Shown here: piece by piece, positions 37,832 to 49,900 of the stretch
How the letters are laid out: the number at the start of each line of letters is the position of its first letter
Position numbering within the stretch: position 1 is the first letter of the stretch
Assembly: GCF_003590095.1 (NCBI RefSeq)
Contig: NC_039483.1
Location: forward strand, 13,392,001-13,456,000
Length of the DNA stretch: 64,000 nucleotides
From: Trichoplusia ni
Lineage: Eukaryota > Arthropoda > Insecta > Lepidoptera > Noctuidae
Reading direction: 5' to 3'
Translations under genes and position numbers: made by a program
Notes under the pieces: generated by a model
Told to the model about the DNA's origin: nothing
Database searches by the model: none
Seen by the model: only the letters and a program-made list of their open reading frames with translations

Positions 37832-40800
37832 ATGTGGAGAGCACTTGTGGTGTTGGCCGTGACGGCTAATAACTTTTTAACAACAACCAGTCAAAGTAAG
37901 TTAATTTCACTATTGAAACAAGAGATAGTCACTCTAAAACAACAATTAGAGGTCGCAGAAAGGGAGATCTTAAATCTCACTGGGCGCATTGAAGAACTCA
38001 TGAGAAGTAGTCATACCTCATGTGAAAATGATGCTCAGGTACCAACGCACGCAACGAGACAAAAGTCAAATAATACTGCAAAGTATCGAAACTCAACTGC
38101 TCTAAATGTACCAGATATCTACCCCGGGAAGAGGATATTCATCTTCGGATCCCAGCGCTGCGTCGGACTAGCAGCAGCCATCTCACATTCGCGAACAAAC
38201 ACACGGTACGGAACATACAGCGTCGTCGCCGAAACGAAGCCGAATGCACCGTCCAGCGAAATCTTAGCCAACTGTAGAAATAGTACACTGTCTGCTGATG
38301 ACAAACTAGTTATATGTATAGGGGAAAATGATCGTAACTCAAACCAAACCATATCTCAATTGCAATATATATTAGATACATTCAAAAATAACACTATAAT
38401 TGTATTAAATGTCTTAAGTAACGCGTATTTAAATGTAAATAAATTGAATTACTCCATAAAAGACATGTGTAAACAGTATAAAAAATGCCACTTTTTAAAC
38501 AAAAAAAGTACGAAATTGTACGATATCTGTCATTCAGTGAACTATATTATAGATTGTTGTGATTACAGTGATAAATATTTGAACCCTAGTGAAATTCGAA
38601 ACTGGTTAGCGACTAACAAATCAAGTCTTAATGTAAACACTAGTTTTAAGGAACCTAGGAAAGGGACAATTCCCTATTACTTTAGTCGTCTTCAAAAAAA
38701 TAGCCACATGGAAACTATAACCCCTCAACTGGAAGTAAAGAGTCCAAAAGGGACCATACCCTATTACTTTCCTGTTATAAACAAGAATAAATCATTTTTT
38801 CGAGCCCAAAGTAAATAAGGAGCAAAATTTTAGAATACTCCATCAAAATATTGCTAGTATCCTATCAAAGAAAGAACTATTAGAAATAACGATTCAAGAA
38901 TTAAAAGAAGTAAATAATGATCCGGATGTTATATGTCTATCTGAAACATTTATAAAAAAAGGTAACGAAAATTACGTCAAAATATATAACTATACAATGG
39001 CTTCTAATTTCTCAAGAGAAAAACAAAGAGGTGGTACTTGTATATTAATTAAAAAGGGTTTGAATTATAAAGAGTTAACATTTGTAAAAGGTCATGCAAT
39101 ACAAAACACTTTTGAAGCCTGCGGTGTAGAGATAGTTTGTAATAAATTAGTAATTATATCTGTTTATAGAACACCTCAATCAGATCCAAATCAGTTTTTA
39201 ACAAAACTAAATTGTCTTTTACATGATCTGCTGAGAAAATATAGATCTAAATTAAATTTAGTAATAGCCGGTGATTTCAATATAAATACTCTAAGAAAAA
39301 ACAACATAACTAATGAATTACATAGCCTGGCAAATAATTATAACTTGACAATACACATTAAGGTACCAACACGTAAATTGACCTGTATTGACCATATCCT
39401 AAGCAACATCTCAAATGCCACCTCAACCGTGCTACCTCTACATCTTTCAGATCATGATACAGCACAAATGTTGAGCTTCCCTACTAAAAATAAACCGTTA
39501 AAATTAGCAGCATACTATATTTTCAAAAAAGACTACAGCATAGAAAATATCCGAAAATTTAAGGAATGCTTGCAAAGCTTGACTTGGGCTAATATTCATC
39601 TAAATACCGATTCAAATTCCGCATTTAATGAATTTCATGATTTGTTGTGTTTATTTACAATCTTTGTTTTCCAAACGTAAGAGTTAAGGTTAATACTAAT
39701 AACAAAAATGCACAAAAATGGATAAGCAAAGGTCTTAGACAATGTTGTAAAACTAAAAGAAAACTACGTTATCAGTATTATAAAAATAAAAATTCAACTA
39801 ATAAAGCCAAATATAAAAATTATTCTTATCTACTAAATAAATGTGTATATAGCTCAAAAAAGAACATAAATATTAAATATATTAATGCACATGATAACAA
39901 ATGTAAAGCAACATGGACTGTAATAAAAAATGAAATTAACGCTACTAATTCCAAAGAGAATATAGAAAGCATAAAGCTAAAGGACACAGTTATTACAGAC
40001 CCTTTGAAAATAGCCTCTATGTTCAATAACCATTACACTAACTTAACTTCTATTCCAAATCAACAAAGTGCTGACCGAAACTCTAGAAGAAATAAATATT
40101 ACAACTCAATGTTTCTGAAGCCATTGCTAGAAAATGAGGTGCTACAAGAAATAATGTCTTTACGCAATACCAGATCTGAGGGATATGACGAAATTAGCAC
40201 TAAAATAATAAAACCTGCTGTAACGAGCTAAGTAAGATCTTAACTCACTTAATTAATATATCATTTTTAAATGGAATTTTTCCTGAGAAATTGAAGTTGT
40301 CCATAATAAAGCCATTGTTCAAAAAGGGAGATAAGGATGATATAAATAATTATCGACCAATAACTTTAATACCGATTTTATCTAAAATTTATGAAAGGTG
40401 TATGTATAGAAGACTGATTGATTTTTGCAATAAATTCAGAATTATAAGTGACGAACAATTTGGATTCCAAAAAAGTAAATCTACAACTTTAGCTACATTC
40501 TCTCTTATGAAAGCAATACTTTCCAATGTTAACAACAATCAAATGACCACTGGACTATTTTTTGATTTATCAAAGGCCTTCGACCTGGTATCACATGACA
40601 TATTGCTAGAAAAGTTGGAAGCTATTGGAATAAGGGGACCCGCTCTACAGTGGATTATGTCCTATTTGAGTAATAGGAAACAATGCGTTAGTATCAATAA
40701 AATTAACAAAAATAGAGTCATGACATCCTACTGTTCAGAATATAGACATAATAAATACGGCGTGCCACAAGGAAGTGTGCTTGGCCCAGTATTATTCCTT

Positions 40801-41802
40801 ATATACATAAATGACATTACAGAAATAACCAAACACAAATGCATCCTCTTTGCTGATGACATATCTATTGTAGTAGCAACTGATAAAAAACAAAATACCA
40901 TTACAGATCATGAGCGTGAAATTAATAATACTATCAATAAATTAATACATTGGCTTGACGTTAACCGTTTAAAAATAAACCTAAACAAATCCGTCTATAT
41001 CCAATTCAATAATACAAATAATAATAAAAATAACATTAAACTTAATATAAATAAACTCAATGAGGTAACGCATACAAAGTTCTTAGGTATAATAATAGAT
41101 AAAGATATTAATTGGAAATTACATGTAGATAATATTAGCACTAAAATTAATAAATTCGTATACGCACTCAAGCAAGTTAAAAATGTTACCAATATGAAGA
41201 CTGCCTTTATATCATATCACGCCTATGTTGAATCGATATTACGATACGGTGTTATAATGTGGGGCAATAGCACCGACATGACCAGAGCATTCATTGCTCA
41301 AAAAAAGTGCATACGATCAATTTGTGGACTAAAACCCGACGAATCATGTCGACCACTGTTTAAAAGACTTGGCTTGTTACCGCTCCCATGTATCTACATT
41401 TACGAAATATGCGTATTCGTAGTTAAGCATATACAGCTGTTTAAAACTGCAAATGAAATATGTCCACGCAACAGACGAGATCCTTTTAGATTAGCACAGA
41501 GTGATCTACCAAGACTGACCAAATATAATAAAAATTGTCTTGCAACATGTGTGCGGATATATAACAAGATGCCAAGTAAATTCAAAGTATTAAATATAAG
41601 ATTATTAAAGATTGCATTATATAAATGGTTAAGTGATTGTAATTTTTATAGTTTAAAAGAATTTATGGATTACAAATGTTAATGTATAAATAGTTTAGTT
41701 TCCTAAAAAATTTGCGTGCTATGTTCATCTTAGCTAAACATGCTTGTACCTACTATATACCTATTTAACACCTTTGTATACCATGTTTAATGCAAATAAA
41801 CG

Positions 41803-41836
<34 letters not shown>

Positions 41837-44808
41837 TACTGAAAGGAAACTAGGTAGGGTAGCGTAACGCGTTCTTAACTTTAAGCATGCAAAATTTAGG
41901 GCCAATCGCATGTCAAAATAGAATATTAACTCTTGCAAGATTTTACTTGTTATTTATTATCGCTTCTAATATGCCAATTGAAATCATATTTCACTGTGCC
42001 ACATATACATTTGATGTCAATTTTTCAGCTACAACTTCAATTCCTACCCCTCCAAGTCCAAATGATACCTGCGTAGCTAACGCTGTCGAAGCATTGGTCC
42101 TGGGCAACTTAGATTTCACCCCAAAAGTACTTGATGTAAGTAGATAGATTTCATATAATGTGTTAAAATAAGTATATGGTTGTAAAAATAAGTTTTGGGT
42201 TTACATAACGTGTATTTTATACTAAGTAGTAATAAAAGTACCCTGGCTGCCATATTAAGAAAAGAAAAATTAAAAGTAATTAAACAACAGTATATATTTA
42301 AAGCATAATAAAAATAACACTAATTATCATTTTTGTCAGAGCCTGAGGCAACGTAACGACGGTGACGTTTTCGTTGGCGGAGTAGCAATTCTTTTCATGA
42401 TGTCACAATTGGCGTTGTATGCATCGAACGCCGCGAGCCAACAGATATTGAATGCTATGAGATTTAATGATACTGAACAGGTATTCAATTTAATATTCAT
42501 TATTATTCATAATTATTTCTGCTATTTTAACATGTCTTGTAGTTTGGAAACATTTCATGAATAATTTTTGCATTAAAAGAGAAAGTAAGTGTTTTAAAAT
42601 TGATGACTGATGTTCTTAAAATAAAATCCGACCTGATTGTGTAGATATCTAATAAAATAAAATTATCCTTAGATCCGATGCTTATTTGCGGCATTTGGTG
42701 GAGGTCCAAAAAGGCGAGCGCGTGAAGTGGATCTCAACTTATACACCTTCAGTAAAATTTATGCTGGCAATGATTATCCTCTGACTACACAAGCTCAGGA
42801 TGAAATTCAAGAACTTTTTGATGTGGGACCAGAAAATGTGGACTTTAATGCTCCCGGTTCGGCAGAGAAAATCAATGACGAGGTAAATAATTTCACTTTT
42901 TTCCTTTTTCTTCATATTCCTTAAAATTAAATAGTATCGCAATATACTGGTAAGGCACAGTTAAAAAATAATTGAAAGAAGTTTTGGTGTAAACAGAAAT
43001 GTAATCAACACTCAAAGTAAAATATGCGGTAAGCGAGAAAGAAAGCAGGAGAAGACCTCCCCCCAGATTTAAGACTTATTGGTAGGAACTCCGTTTGTCT
43101 CTTTTTCAATTGTTTTTTACTCAGGATTCTGGGTGTCACACAAATGTGTCGCGTTCAGTGGGTTTCTTGTGGAGATCCCAACTAATCGGCTGTCCGAGCA
43201 GTCTTAAAAATTACAGGTATACTATATTTGGTCAAAATAAAAGCTTCGTAACTATTTTATTTTACAGGTAGCTAGAAATATGAACAACACAGTCGTGGAT
43301 TTTATCGAACCAGAAATATTGCCTTATTTCGACAGTTTGCTGATGTTGGATGCTTTTTACTTGAAGGTTGATGCATAATTAATTTGACGATATTTTTCCA
43401 TTGGTATGAGAATGAAAATATTATTATATTAAAAAGGTGATTTCAGGGTGAATGGCTGAAACCTTTTAATTATAAAGATACACAATTTCGCTATTTCTTT
43501 GGGGCTAATAATATAGTCAGAAAACCGACTATGTATCAACGAGGGACGTTTTTGTATTATGATAGCGAAAAGCTTGGCTGCCAGGTAAAATTAACAATAT
43601 ACATAACAATCATGATTCGCCTACTTCTTTTGCTTATTTTTTCATATTTTTCAATTTCAGATAATGAAATTGTTATATAAAGCCGACCCAGATTTCAAAG
43701 TAGCGTTCTTGCTACCAAGATCCACACACGGTTTGCCAGATTTGATAAACAGGCTCAAAAATGGCGATGATGCCGCAGAAGCTTTTTATGCTTTACGAGA
43801 ACAAGAAATCGATGTATACATACCAAAATTTGATGTGACAATGGCTAATCAACTCAAGATTCCCACGCAAGATGTAAGTAAAACGGACACAAACAATTTT
43901 CTAATAATAATACTGAGATATCGAACCAATAGACGATATGCAGTATTTTCTTTTGAAGTTAGTTACAACACCACGAGTCTATTGATCACCGAGGAAAGGA
44001 GATCTTAATATATTTGCAGCTTCAGTTTTGATTCATAATGTCGTCTAGTGGTCCAATTTGAATGAAGCCTTTTTCATTGCAGGCTGGAATAAACCTAATT
44101 TTCAACAATGCAACAGCTGGCCTAGAGAGCATTGTGACTTGTAACCAACCTTATGTCAGTGAAATACTTCAGCAGCTTACCTACCAGATAGACGAAACTG
44201 GAGTTGGCTCGATAACTGGTCAGTTCACAGCAGTACAGTCTTCATATACCTACAATGTTTTTAAACAGATAATTTCTTAAAGATAGTCATTCGATTCCAT
44301 GTTTATTTAAAATATCAAAAAGTATAACTTTCTTAAAAGAACCAGTAAATTACCGATAAAAGAAAACGTTTTTTGTCGTTTCCTCATCGGGGGTAAGTGG
44401 GAGGTGTCGTTACATACCATCTTTGTCACTTTTAATACGCAGAGAGTGCTGCGAACCATAACCCGCCATGCAACTTCTCAAGCATTTAGTCAATGCGTGG
44501 CAATATAATATCAATCCATCACCTTTGACCACCCTTTTGACAGCGTCGTCGGCCGACATGAGCCATCGTCAGCTCACTTTCGCGTTTCGGAAAAATATTT
44601 CCGCGATCTTCACATCATATCTATATGCATCCAAAACACCAAACCGATTTCCATTGTTTTATGTCTTTAATTTTCAGGTATCGCTGTGTCAAGTCAACAG
44701 ACGAGTCAATCAAGTCATCACGTGCCAGTGTTCAGAGCTAACCGCCCGTTTGTTTATTATCTGTTTTATAAAAGATTGTTGCTGGCTGCTGGCACAGTAA
44801 CTTACTAG
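37832..44808 (+). CDS. Secreted serpin, probably non-inhibitory, with a LINE in intron 1
   Basis: Nine exons: 37832-37895, 42029-42135, 42340-42480, 42673-42882, 43268-43366, 43447-43584, 43661-43873, 44083-44218, 44678-44808. Together they total 1239 nt (412 residues) with matching phases. Exon 1 is a signal peptide (MWRALVVLAVTANNFLTTTS) ending at CAAA|gtaagt; its phase fits exon 2 (TTSIPTPPSPNDTC). The rest is a serpin closely related to the domain of the upstream gene (shared LNLY/F, APGSAEKIN, GEWLKPF, IFNNATAGLE, s4B ANRPFVYYL). Unlike that gene it has no TIL or mucin part. The hinge DETGVGSITG lacks the small-residue run needed for loop insertion, and NAxYF is replaced by DAFYLKGEW. 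An AATAAA lies at 44933-44938. Exon 1 is the least certain part, because the retrotransposon begins at its donor; exons 2-9 are solid. Confidence 0.78.
37896..38818 (+). CDS. LINE ORF1 protein, coiled coil plus SGNH/esterase-like domain
   Basis: The open frame runs continuously from the host exon 1 ATG (37832) to TAA at 38816-38818. After the splice donor comes a heptad-rich coiled coil (LLKQEIVTLKQQLEVAERE, then NLTGRIEELM). A globular domain follows with GKRIFIFGSQRCVGLAAAI, SSEILANC and KLVICIGENDRN, which resembles the SGNH-hydrolase-like ORF1 of CR1-group elements. The presumed role is RNA binding and assembly with ORF2. No start codon separate from the host-like ATG was found, so translation would need that ATG or an internal start. 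Confidence 0.65.
38806..41682 (+). pseudogene. LINE ORF2 (endonuclease-reverse transcriptase), broken by two frameshifts
   Basis: Frame 1 (to 39680) encodes an APE-like endonuclease: HQNIASI, ICLSETFI, VYRTP, IAGDFNIN and LSDHD in order. The frame shifts near 39650, where homology continues as CFPNVRVKVNTNNKNAQ. It shifts again near 40228, where one T seems to be missing after PAVTS. The reverse transcriptase then continues to TAA at 41680-41682, with KGDKDDINNYRPI, FFDLSKAFDLVSHD, GVPQGSVLGPVLFLIYIND and the catalytic FADD. The C terminus ends LKEFMDYKC. No start codon lies at the head; reinitiation or frameshifting after ORF1 is likely in an intact element. Confidence 0.85.
43120..43205 (-). 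repeat. Degenerate tRNA-like SINE relic in an intron
   Basis: The plus strand reads CTGGGTGTCACACAAATGTG, then GTCGCGTTCAGTGGGTTTC and CTAATCGGCTGTCCGAGCAG. This resembles the SINE relic at 21965-22130 but is more decayed. It lies between exons 4 and 5 of the second serpin gene. Confidence 0.35.
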
Positions 44809-44939
44809 TTTAACTTAGCTTTTACTAAGCAAAAAAACGAACGGGGATGTAATAGTCGCAAGCTGGACCATGGCAGAAAAATATTTTATAAGAACATTAA
44901 ATGCTAAGTTTAAAAATGTTATAACCGTAACAAATAAAT

Positions 44940-45939
44940 GTATATCAAAACCTAAATGGAAGCAAAATTAAAATTTTGTTGTTTTTTAATTATTCAAAAG
45001 TGAGGAACGGCTGTCTTTTGACGATCTTTGCCTCCGCGCGTGGTTACGATTTACGATAGGTTCTTCTTGTTAACAGCTACCTCAAACGCCTGACACAACG
45101 ATTATAGCAAGGAAGGTCTTGCATTGACATAAAAATAACAGGCGCCAGTATTTTATCATACTTTAAATGATCCTAGCATGATGTTGACCATGACAAAGAA
45201 CATGGGAAAAAACATTTTTGTTTTTGTAGACCATCGAAATACAGAAACAACGAAAAGTATTGAATTGTGTGGGAAAAATATTAATTACAGACAGAAATTC
45301 TGAAAGACTTTGTTCTGGTTACACTAGCTTTGGTCCAGGTGTAAAAAAATAAAGATTTTACATGTTTTATTCACCGTGCATGTGTGTTTTATTCACGTGT
45401 TTCTATGACGTCGCTTGTGCTAAACAACAATTACACGTGTTTTACCTACCACTTGTGTGTGCCCAATGTTAATAACAAACCTTGAAGAATAATCAGAGGT
45501 TATTTCAAATTAGGCAACTCTAGAGGCTTCCTATTTCTATGCCTATTTCGTGCTCATTTCTTATCTCCTTTCTTTGCTACAGAAATTAGTAACGAGTGAC
45601 TCTGGCCTAGGTGTGTTTTCAGTCGGTAGAGTCGCCGTGTCCTCGGCGTGGGTGAATTTAGAGTTACGACTCGGAAACCAAGTCCAAAAAAAGGAATAGA
45701 AGTCGGAAAACGAGTTCTGATGTTTCGGTTTTTAATTTGGTCATTCAATGATATTGGAACTCAACGGGATTGAGTAACGATCCAATTTTATCAGAGTCGA
45801 TTGAGAATAGTTCCAACTGGTGCCACTGCACGAGTTCCCGTTCTTGGCTCCAGGCAACTCGATATCAATTCATTGGACACAGTACTTACTACTCTCTAGA
45901 CTAATTAAGGTTCAGTAGCCAACGGGATCAAAAGTCCAA
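44940..45939. other. Intergenic DNA left of the assembly gap
   Basis: No gene recognised. The last 200 bases before the gap are less AT-rich than the rest and could be the edge of a repeat that caused the assembly break. Confidence 0.4.
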
Positions 45940-46939
45940 NNNNNNNNNNNNNNNNNNNNNNNNNNNNNNNNNNNNNNNNNNNNNNNNNNNNNNNNNNNNN
46001 NNNNNNNNNNNNNNNNNNNNNNNNNNNNNNNNNNNNNNNNNNNNNNNNNNNNNNNNNNNNNNNNNNNNNNNNNNNNNNNNNNNNNNNNNNNNNNNNNNNN
46101 NNNNNNNNNNNNNNNNNNNNNNNNNNNNNNNNNNNNNNNNNNNNNNNNNNNNNNNNNNNNNNNNNNNNNNNNNNNNNNNNNNNNNNNNNNNNNNNNNNNN
46201 NNNNNNNNNNNNNNNNNNNNNNNNNNNNNNNNNNNNNNNNNNNNNNNNNNNNNNNNNNNNNNNNNNNNNNNNNNNNNNNNNNNNNNNNNNNNNNNNNNNN
46301 NNNNNNNNNNNNNNNNNNNNNNNNNNNNNNNNNNNNNNNNNNNNNNNNNNNNNNNNNNNNNNNNNNNNNNNNNNNNNNNNNNNNNNNNNNNNNNNNNNNN
46401 NNNNNNNNNNNNNNNNNNNNNNNNNNNNNNNNNNNNNNNNNNNNNNNNNNNNNNNNNNNNNNNNNNNNNNNNNNNNNNNNNNNNNNNNNNNNNNNNNNNN
46501 NNNNNNNNNNNNNNNNNNNNNNNNNNNNNNNNNNNNNNNNNNNNNNNNNNNNNNNNNNNNNNNNNNNNNNNNNNNNNNNNNNNNNNNNNNNNNNNNNNNN
46601 NNNNNNNNNNNNNNNNNNNNNNNNNNNNNNNNNNNNNNNNNNNNNNNNNNNNNNNNNNNNNNNNNNNNNNNNNNNNNNNNNNNNNNNNNNNNNNNNNNNN
46701 NNNNNNNNNNNNNNNNNNNNNNNNNNNNNNNNNNNNNNNNNNNNNNNNNNNNNNNNNNNNNNNNNNNNNNNNNNNNNNNNNNNNNNNNNNNNNNNNNNNN
46801 NNNNNNNNNNNNNNNNNNNNNNNNNNNNNNNNNNNNNNNNNNNNNNNNNNNNNNNNNNNNNNNNNNNNNNNNNNNNNNNNNNNNNNNNNNNNNNNNNNNN
46901 NNNNNNNNNNNNNNNNNNNNNNNNNNNNNNNNNNNNNNN
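45940..46939. other. Assembly gap of exactly 1000 N
   Basis: An uninterrupted run of N with a round length, so a scaffold placeholder and not a measured distance. Long ORFs reported across it are artefacts. Confidence 0.99.
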
Positions 46940-49900
46940 TCTCTTTGACATAAGTAGGTAAGGGTCCCCCGCGAGACAGCCGAGTTATCTGCAAGCCTAC
47001 CGTGACGTCTTAACCAATTTTTTGCAGTTTTAGAAGTGTGATAGCGCACTACACTTTGTAGAGCGGCATCTCTTTCCTTTAGCTTCAATAATATTAGTAC
47101 CAGAGGTCGTAGTAGGTGGGCTGGTTGGAAAGAGTGCCGTGAAACGTTTCGAGTGTTCATAAATCGTGTAAACGTTTCCGATGGTCTTTTTGATTTGATT
47201 TAGTTGGGGTCTAGGTGGTCGCATCCGTGTAGTTTGAGTTTTCAGTTGCTTGATTTGTGGACTTACGTAATTTTCAGACCCGTATTGAAACTGTATACTT
47301 TTGGAACGGTATACTGTAGGTTAGGCTCTTTCAACACATTTTGTCATACATACTGTCCATATTAAAATCGTATTTTGGTGTAGTGTGTATATATTTTTAT
47401 GTGTATATGCTAAGATATTTTGTAAAACACTTGGTATGCGTATTAACATTGTGTATTTTCAACTCTGTTTTTCTAGTACTGCCATCTAGTTATAACAAAT
47501 ATCTACAACCATTATCAAAATGATTCTACATTTTCAAAATGCTATCAAAATTAAGCGTTACCGAATCCCATTGCACATGTTCGGTACGTGAGGTTCGATT
47601 GCCGGCACGTGACTCGAGCTGCACAAGTCAAATATTTTTGAACTTATCTCAAAATCTCTTTCATTGTAGAGCAGTAGAAAATTAGATAGTGACGTCATAA
47701 CGTTCGTTTCGAAGGTGCTTCGAGTTATGGAATGTGAGGTTTGTGAAATATGTCATTGCCTGTTAGACTGTTGATTTATTATAGCTTGAAATAGCAACGT
47801 TAATCGTTGACGCGTCGCCCTGGACCAAATTTGAAATAAGTAATTTATTATGTTTTATTTAAATAAAAGAAGAAAATATATTTTGTGGCAGATTAATTAA
47901 TAAAATTAAGCACTAGAAGGTCACAGCTCAACCTGTGATCGATGAACTAACTCGATTTCTTCTACTTACGAGTGAAGGCCTAATGGCATCTATTATATAT
48001 TTCTGTACCACAACAATCTGCGCCACTAACTACTATAATCATAATCCATTAGTCATCAGAACACCCAAGGCGGAGGAAGTGGTCGGTTCCGTACCGGGAT
48101 CCTCACTGAAACAATTCCCTTTGGAACATAGACTATAGGCGTAACCGGGTAACAGTATGTGTATAGTTAGGCAGAGTTATGTATGTTGTTATGTTCTAGT
48201 TCTAAATAGTTAAGACAGAAGGAAGTTGGTCGTGTTCCATAGTGTTGCCGAACTGGGATTATATAGGCAGTGAATGTGGTATATTAACATTACACTATGT
48301 TTTAAAATTTCGTGGATGCTCAAGTTATTAAATGATGCAAAGGTTTACTCACGAGTATTTATCGGGGGTGCCAGACTAGTTTCAGAAAAAAAGATGCTCC
48401 AGTTATTTTAAAACGTATAGGTACCTATGAAAAAAATTGCAGTGGCTTTATGGACCAAGAAAGGTTTGAATCATGTTAATTCGTCTTAAGCAGATTTCGG
48501 TAGAAGACAACTCTGATATTCAATGAAGAAAGACGACGTAAAGCATCTAAATTTGAAACAAAAATTTAATCGCAAACCGCCCAATCACCTGTAAACAAGC
48601 ATGTAAAAGTTTGTTTTTGGCTTCAGATGAAGTCTTATCCAGCAAAGAACGATAGCTGCTTCTTAGCCACTCAGAAGGCGTATACCATCTTGGGATGTTT
48701 ATCGGTAATTCAATTTTGTTTTGGATAAGTTAGTTCAATCGACTGTAGGCGCACGGCATTACTTCTACTCAAATGCCTCTATTGTTCTATCGTAGATAAT
48801 AATCTAGCGATAATAGCGTCACTTCCCTAATGCTAATTAGCTTAATGGTTAGGGCTATGTTCAGGGTAATACTGAACATTCAATTGTTAGTTGTTCATAA
48901 TGGGTTTATTAAAAATAGTTGTAGAACTTGAATGATCCGAAATGTCGGGTAAAAATAAAATAAAAGTTTGAATGTTTGCTAAGCTCATTCCTCATTCTAG
49001 CTGTTTTACAGCTAGAATGAGGAAAGGAAAACAGGTTTAGGATATATTTAATTACTGACAAAGCAAGAAGGCCTCTGAAAGGTGTTCTATGAAACAACTA
49101 CAGTAGCATCATAAAACAAAATAGGGAATAGCAACTCCTAGTATCATTAATGAACCACAAAGAACTCAGTGAATACATTAAGGAGAACACCAAACAATTC
49201 TCAAAAGTTAAAAGGAAAACAAAATGGCTGTTCTAAGAAAATCCGTCGTACATAATTATTTATATAGAAATTGAAACTTGGCCAAGTTTGCTTAGCGGTG
49301 CACTGAAGAACTTTGAAGCAACAACTATACCATAACTATTAAGGGAAAGATTGGTCTGCCGGTAAATTAGTTGACCGTCAGAGTTTAGCGCCGCTTGCGA
49401 ATTTCACAATGAACTATGGACCACTAACTATGAACATCAGGTAGCTACCCGATAAGATCAATTTGCTGGAGAGCCAGCGGTCCTTACAATCGCCAGAGTT
49501 GAGAATTTACGAGAAACTTCGATGTTATCCGAAGCTAATTTACTGGTTTTACTTATCGACTCGTTTCGCTTTTACCTGTTGAAAGTATGATTTTATATAT
49601 TTTGGGCGAAGATAAAGGTGGGTAATTAATTAACTTAGACATCTTAATATACAGAAGATATTTTCGGTAAGAAAGTTAGAGGCAACGAACCGACTTACGA
49701 AAAGTTAGGTAACCGTGAAGCCTTATATAACATTGGATTGGAATACTGAGGTACTTATAAAGCTGTTAGGGAATCCCTTCATTTACTGATAATTTGATAG
49801 ATAATACAAACAATACAAACTAGTTGTACGAAGTTTAACCAAAACTATTACCCTTTTAAAAACCCTGTTAACGCTTGTAGGACCGCATTACTCAAAGAAT

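Larger units (their letters stand above)
37896..41837 (+). mobile_element. CR1/Jockey-like LINE inserted in intron 1 of the second serpin gene
   Basis: A two-ORF non-LTR retrotransposon in the same orientation as the host gene. ORF1 is followed by an overlapping ORF2 (APE-type endonuclease plus reverse transcriptase), a 3' UTR and an (ATT)n tail (about 41808-41836). The 5' end cannot be set exactly. ORF1-like sequence begins within a few codons of the host splice donor, so the element is probably 5'-truncated there. ORF2 has two frameshifts, so it cannot move on its own. The ORF1 type and the microsatellite tail suggest the CR1 group (Daphne/Zenon-like); the clade is inferred from memory. Confidence 0.8.

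Noticed and set aside
45905..47160. Three minus-strand ORFs of 348-410 codons
   Set aside because: Almost all of their length is the run of N; no sequence supports them.
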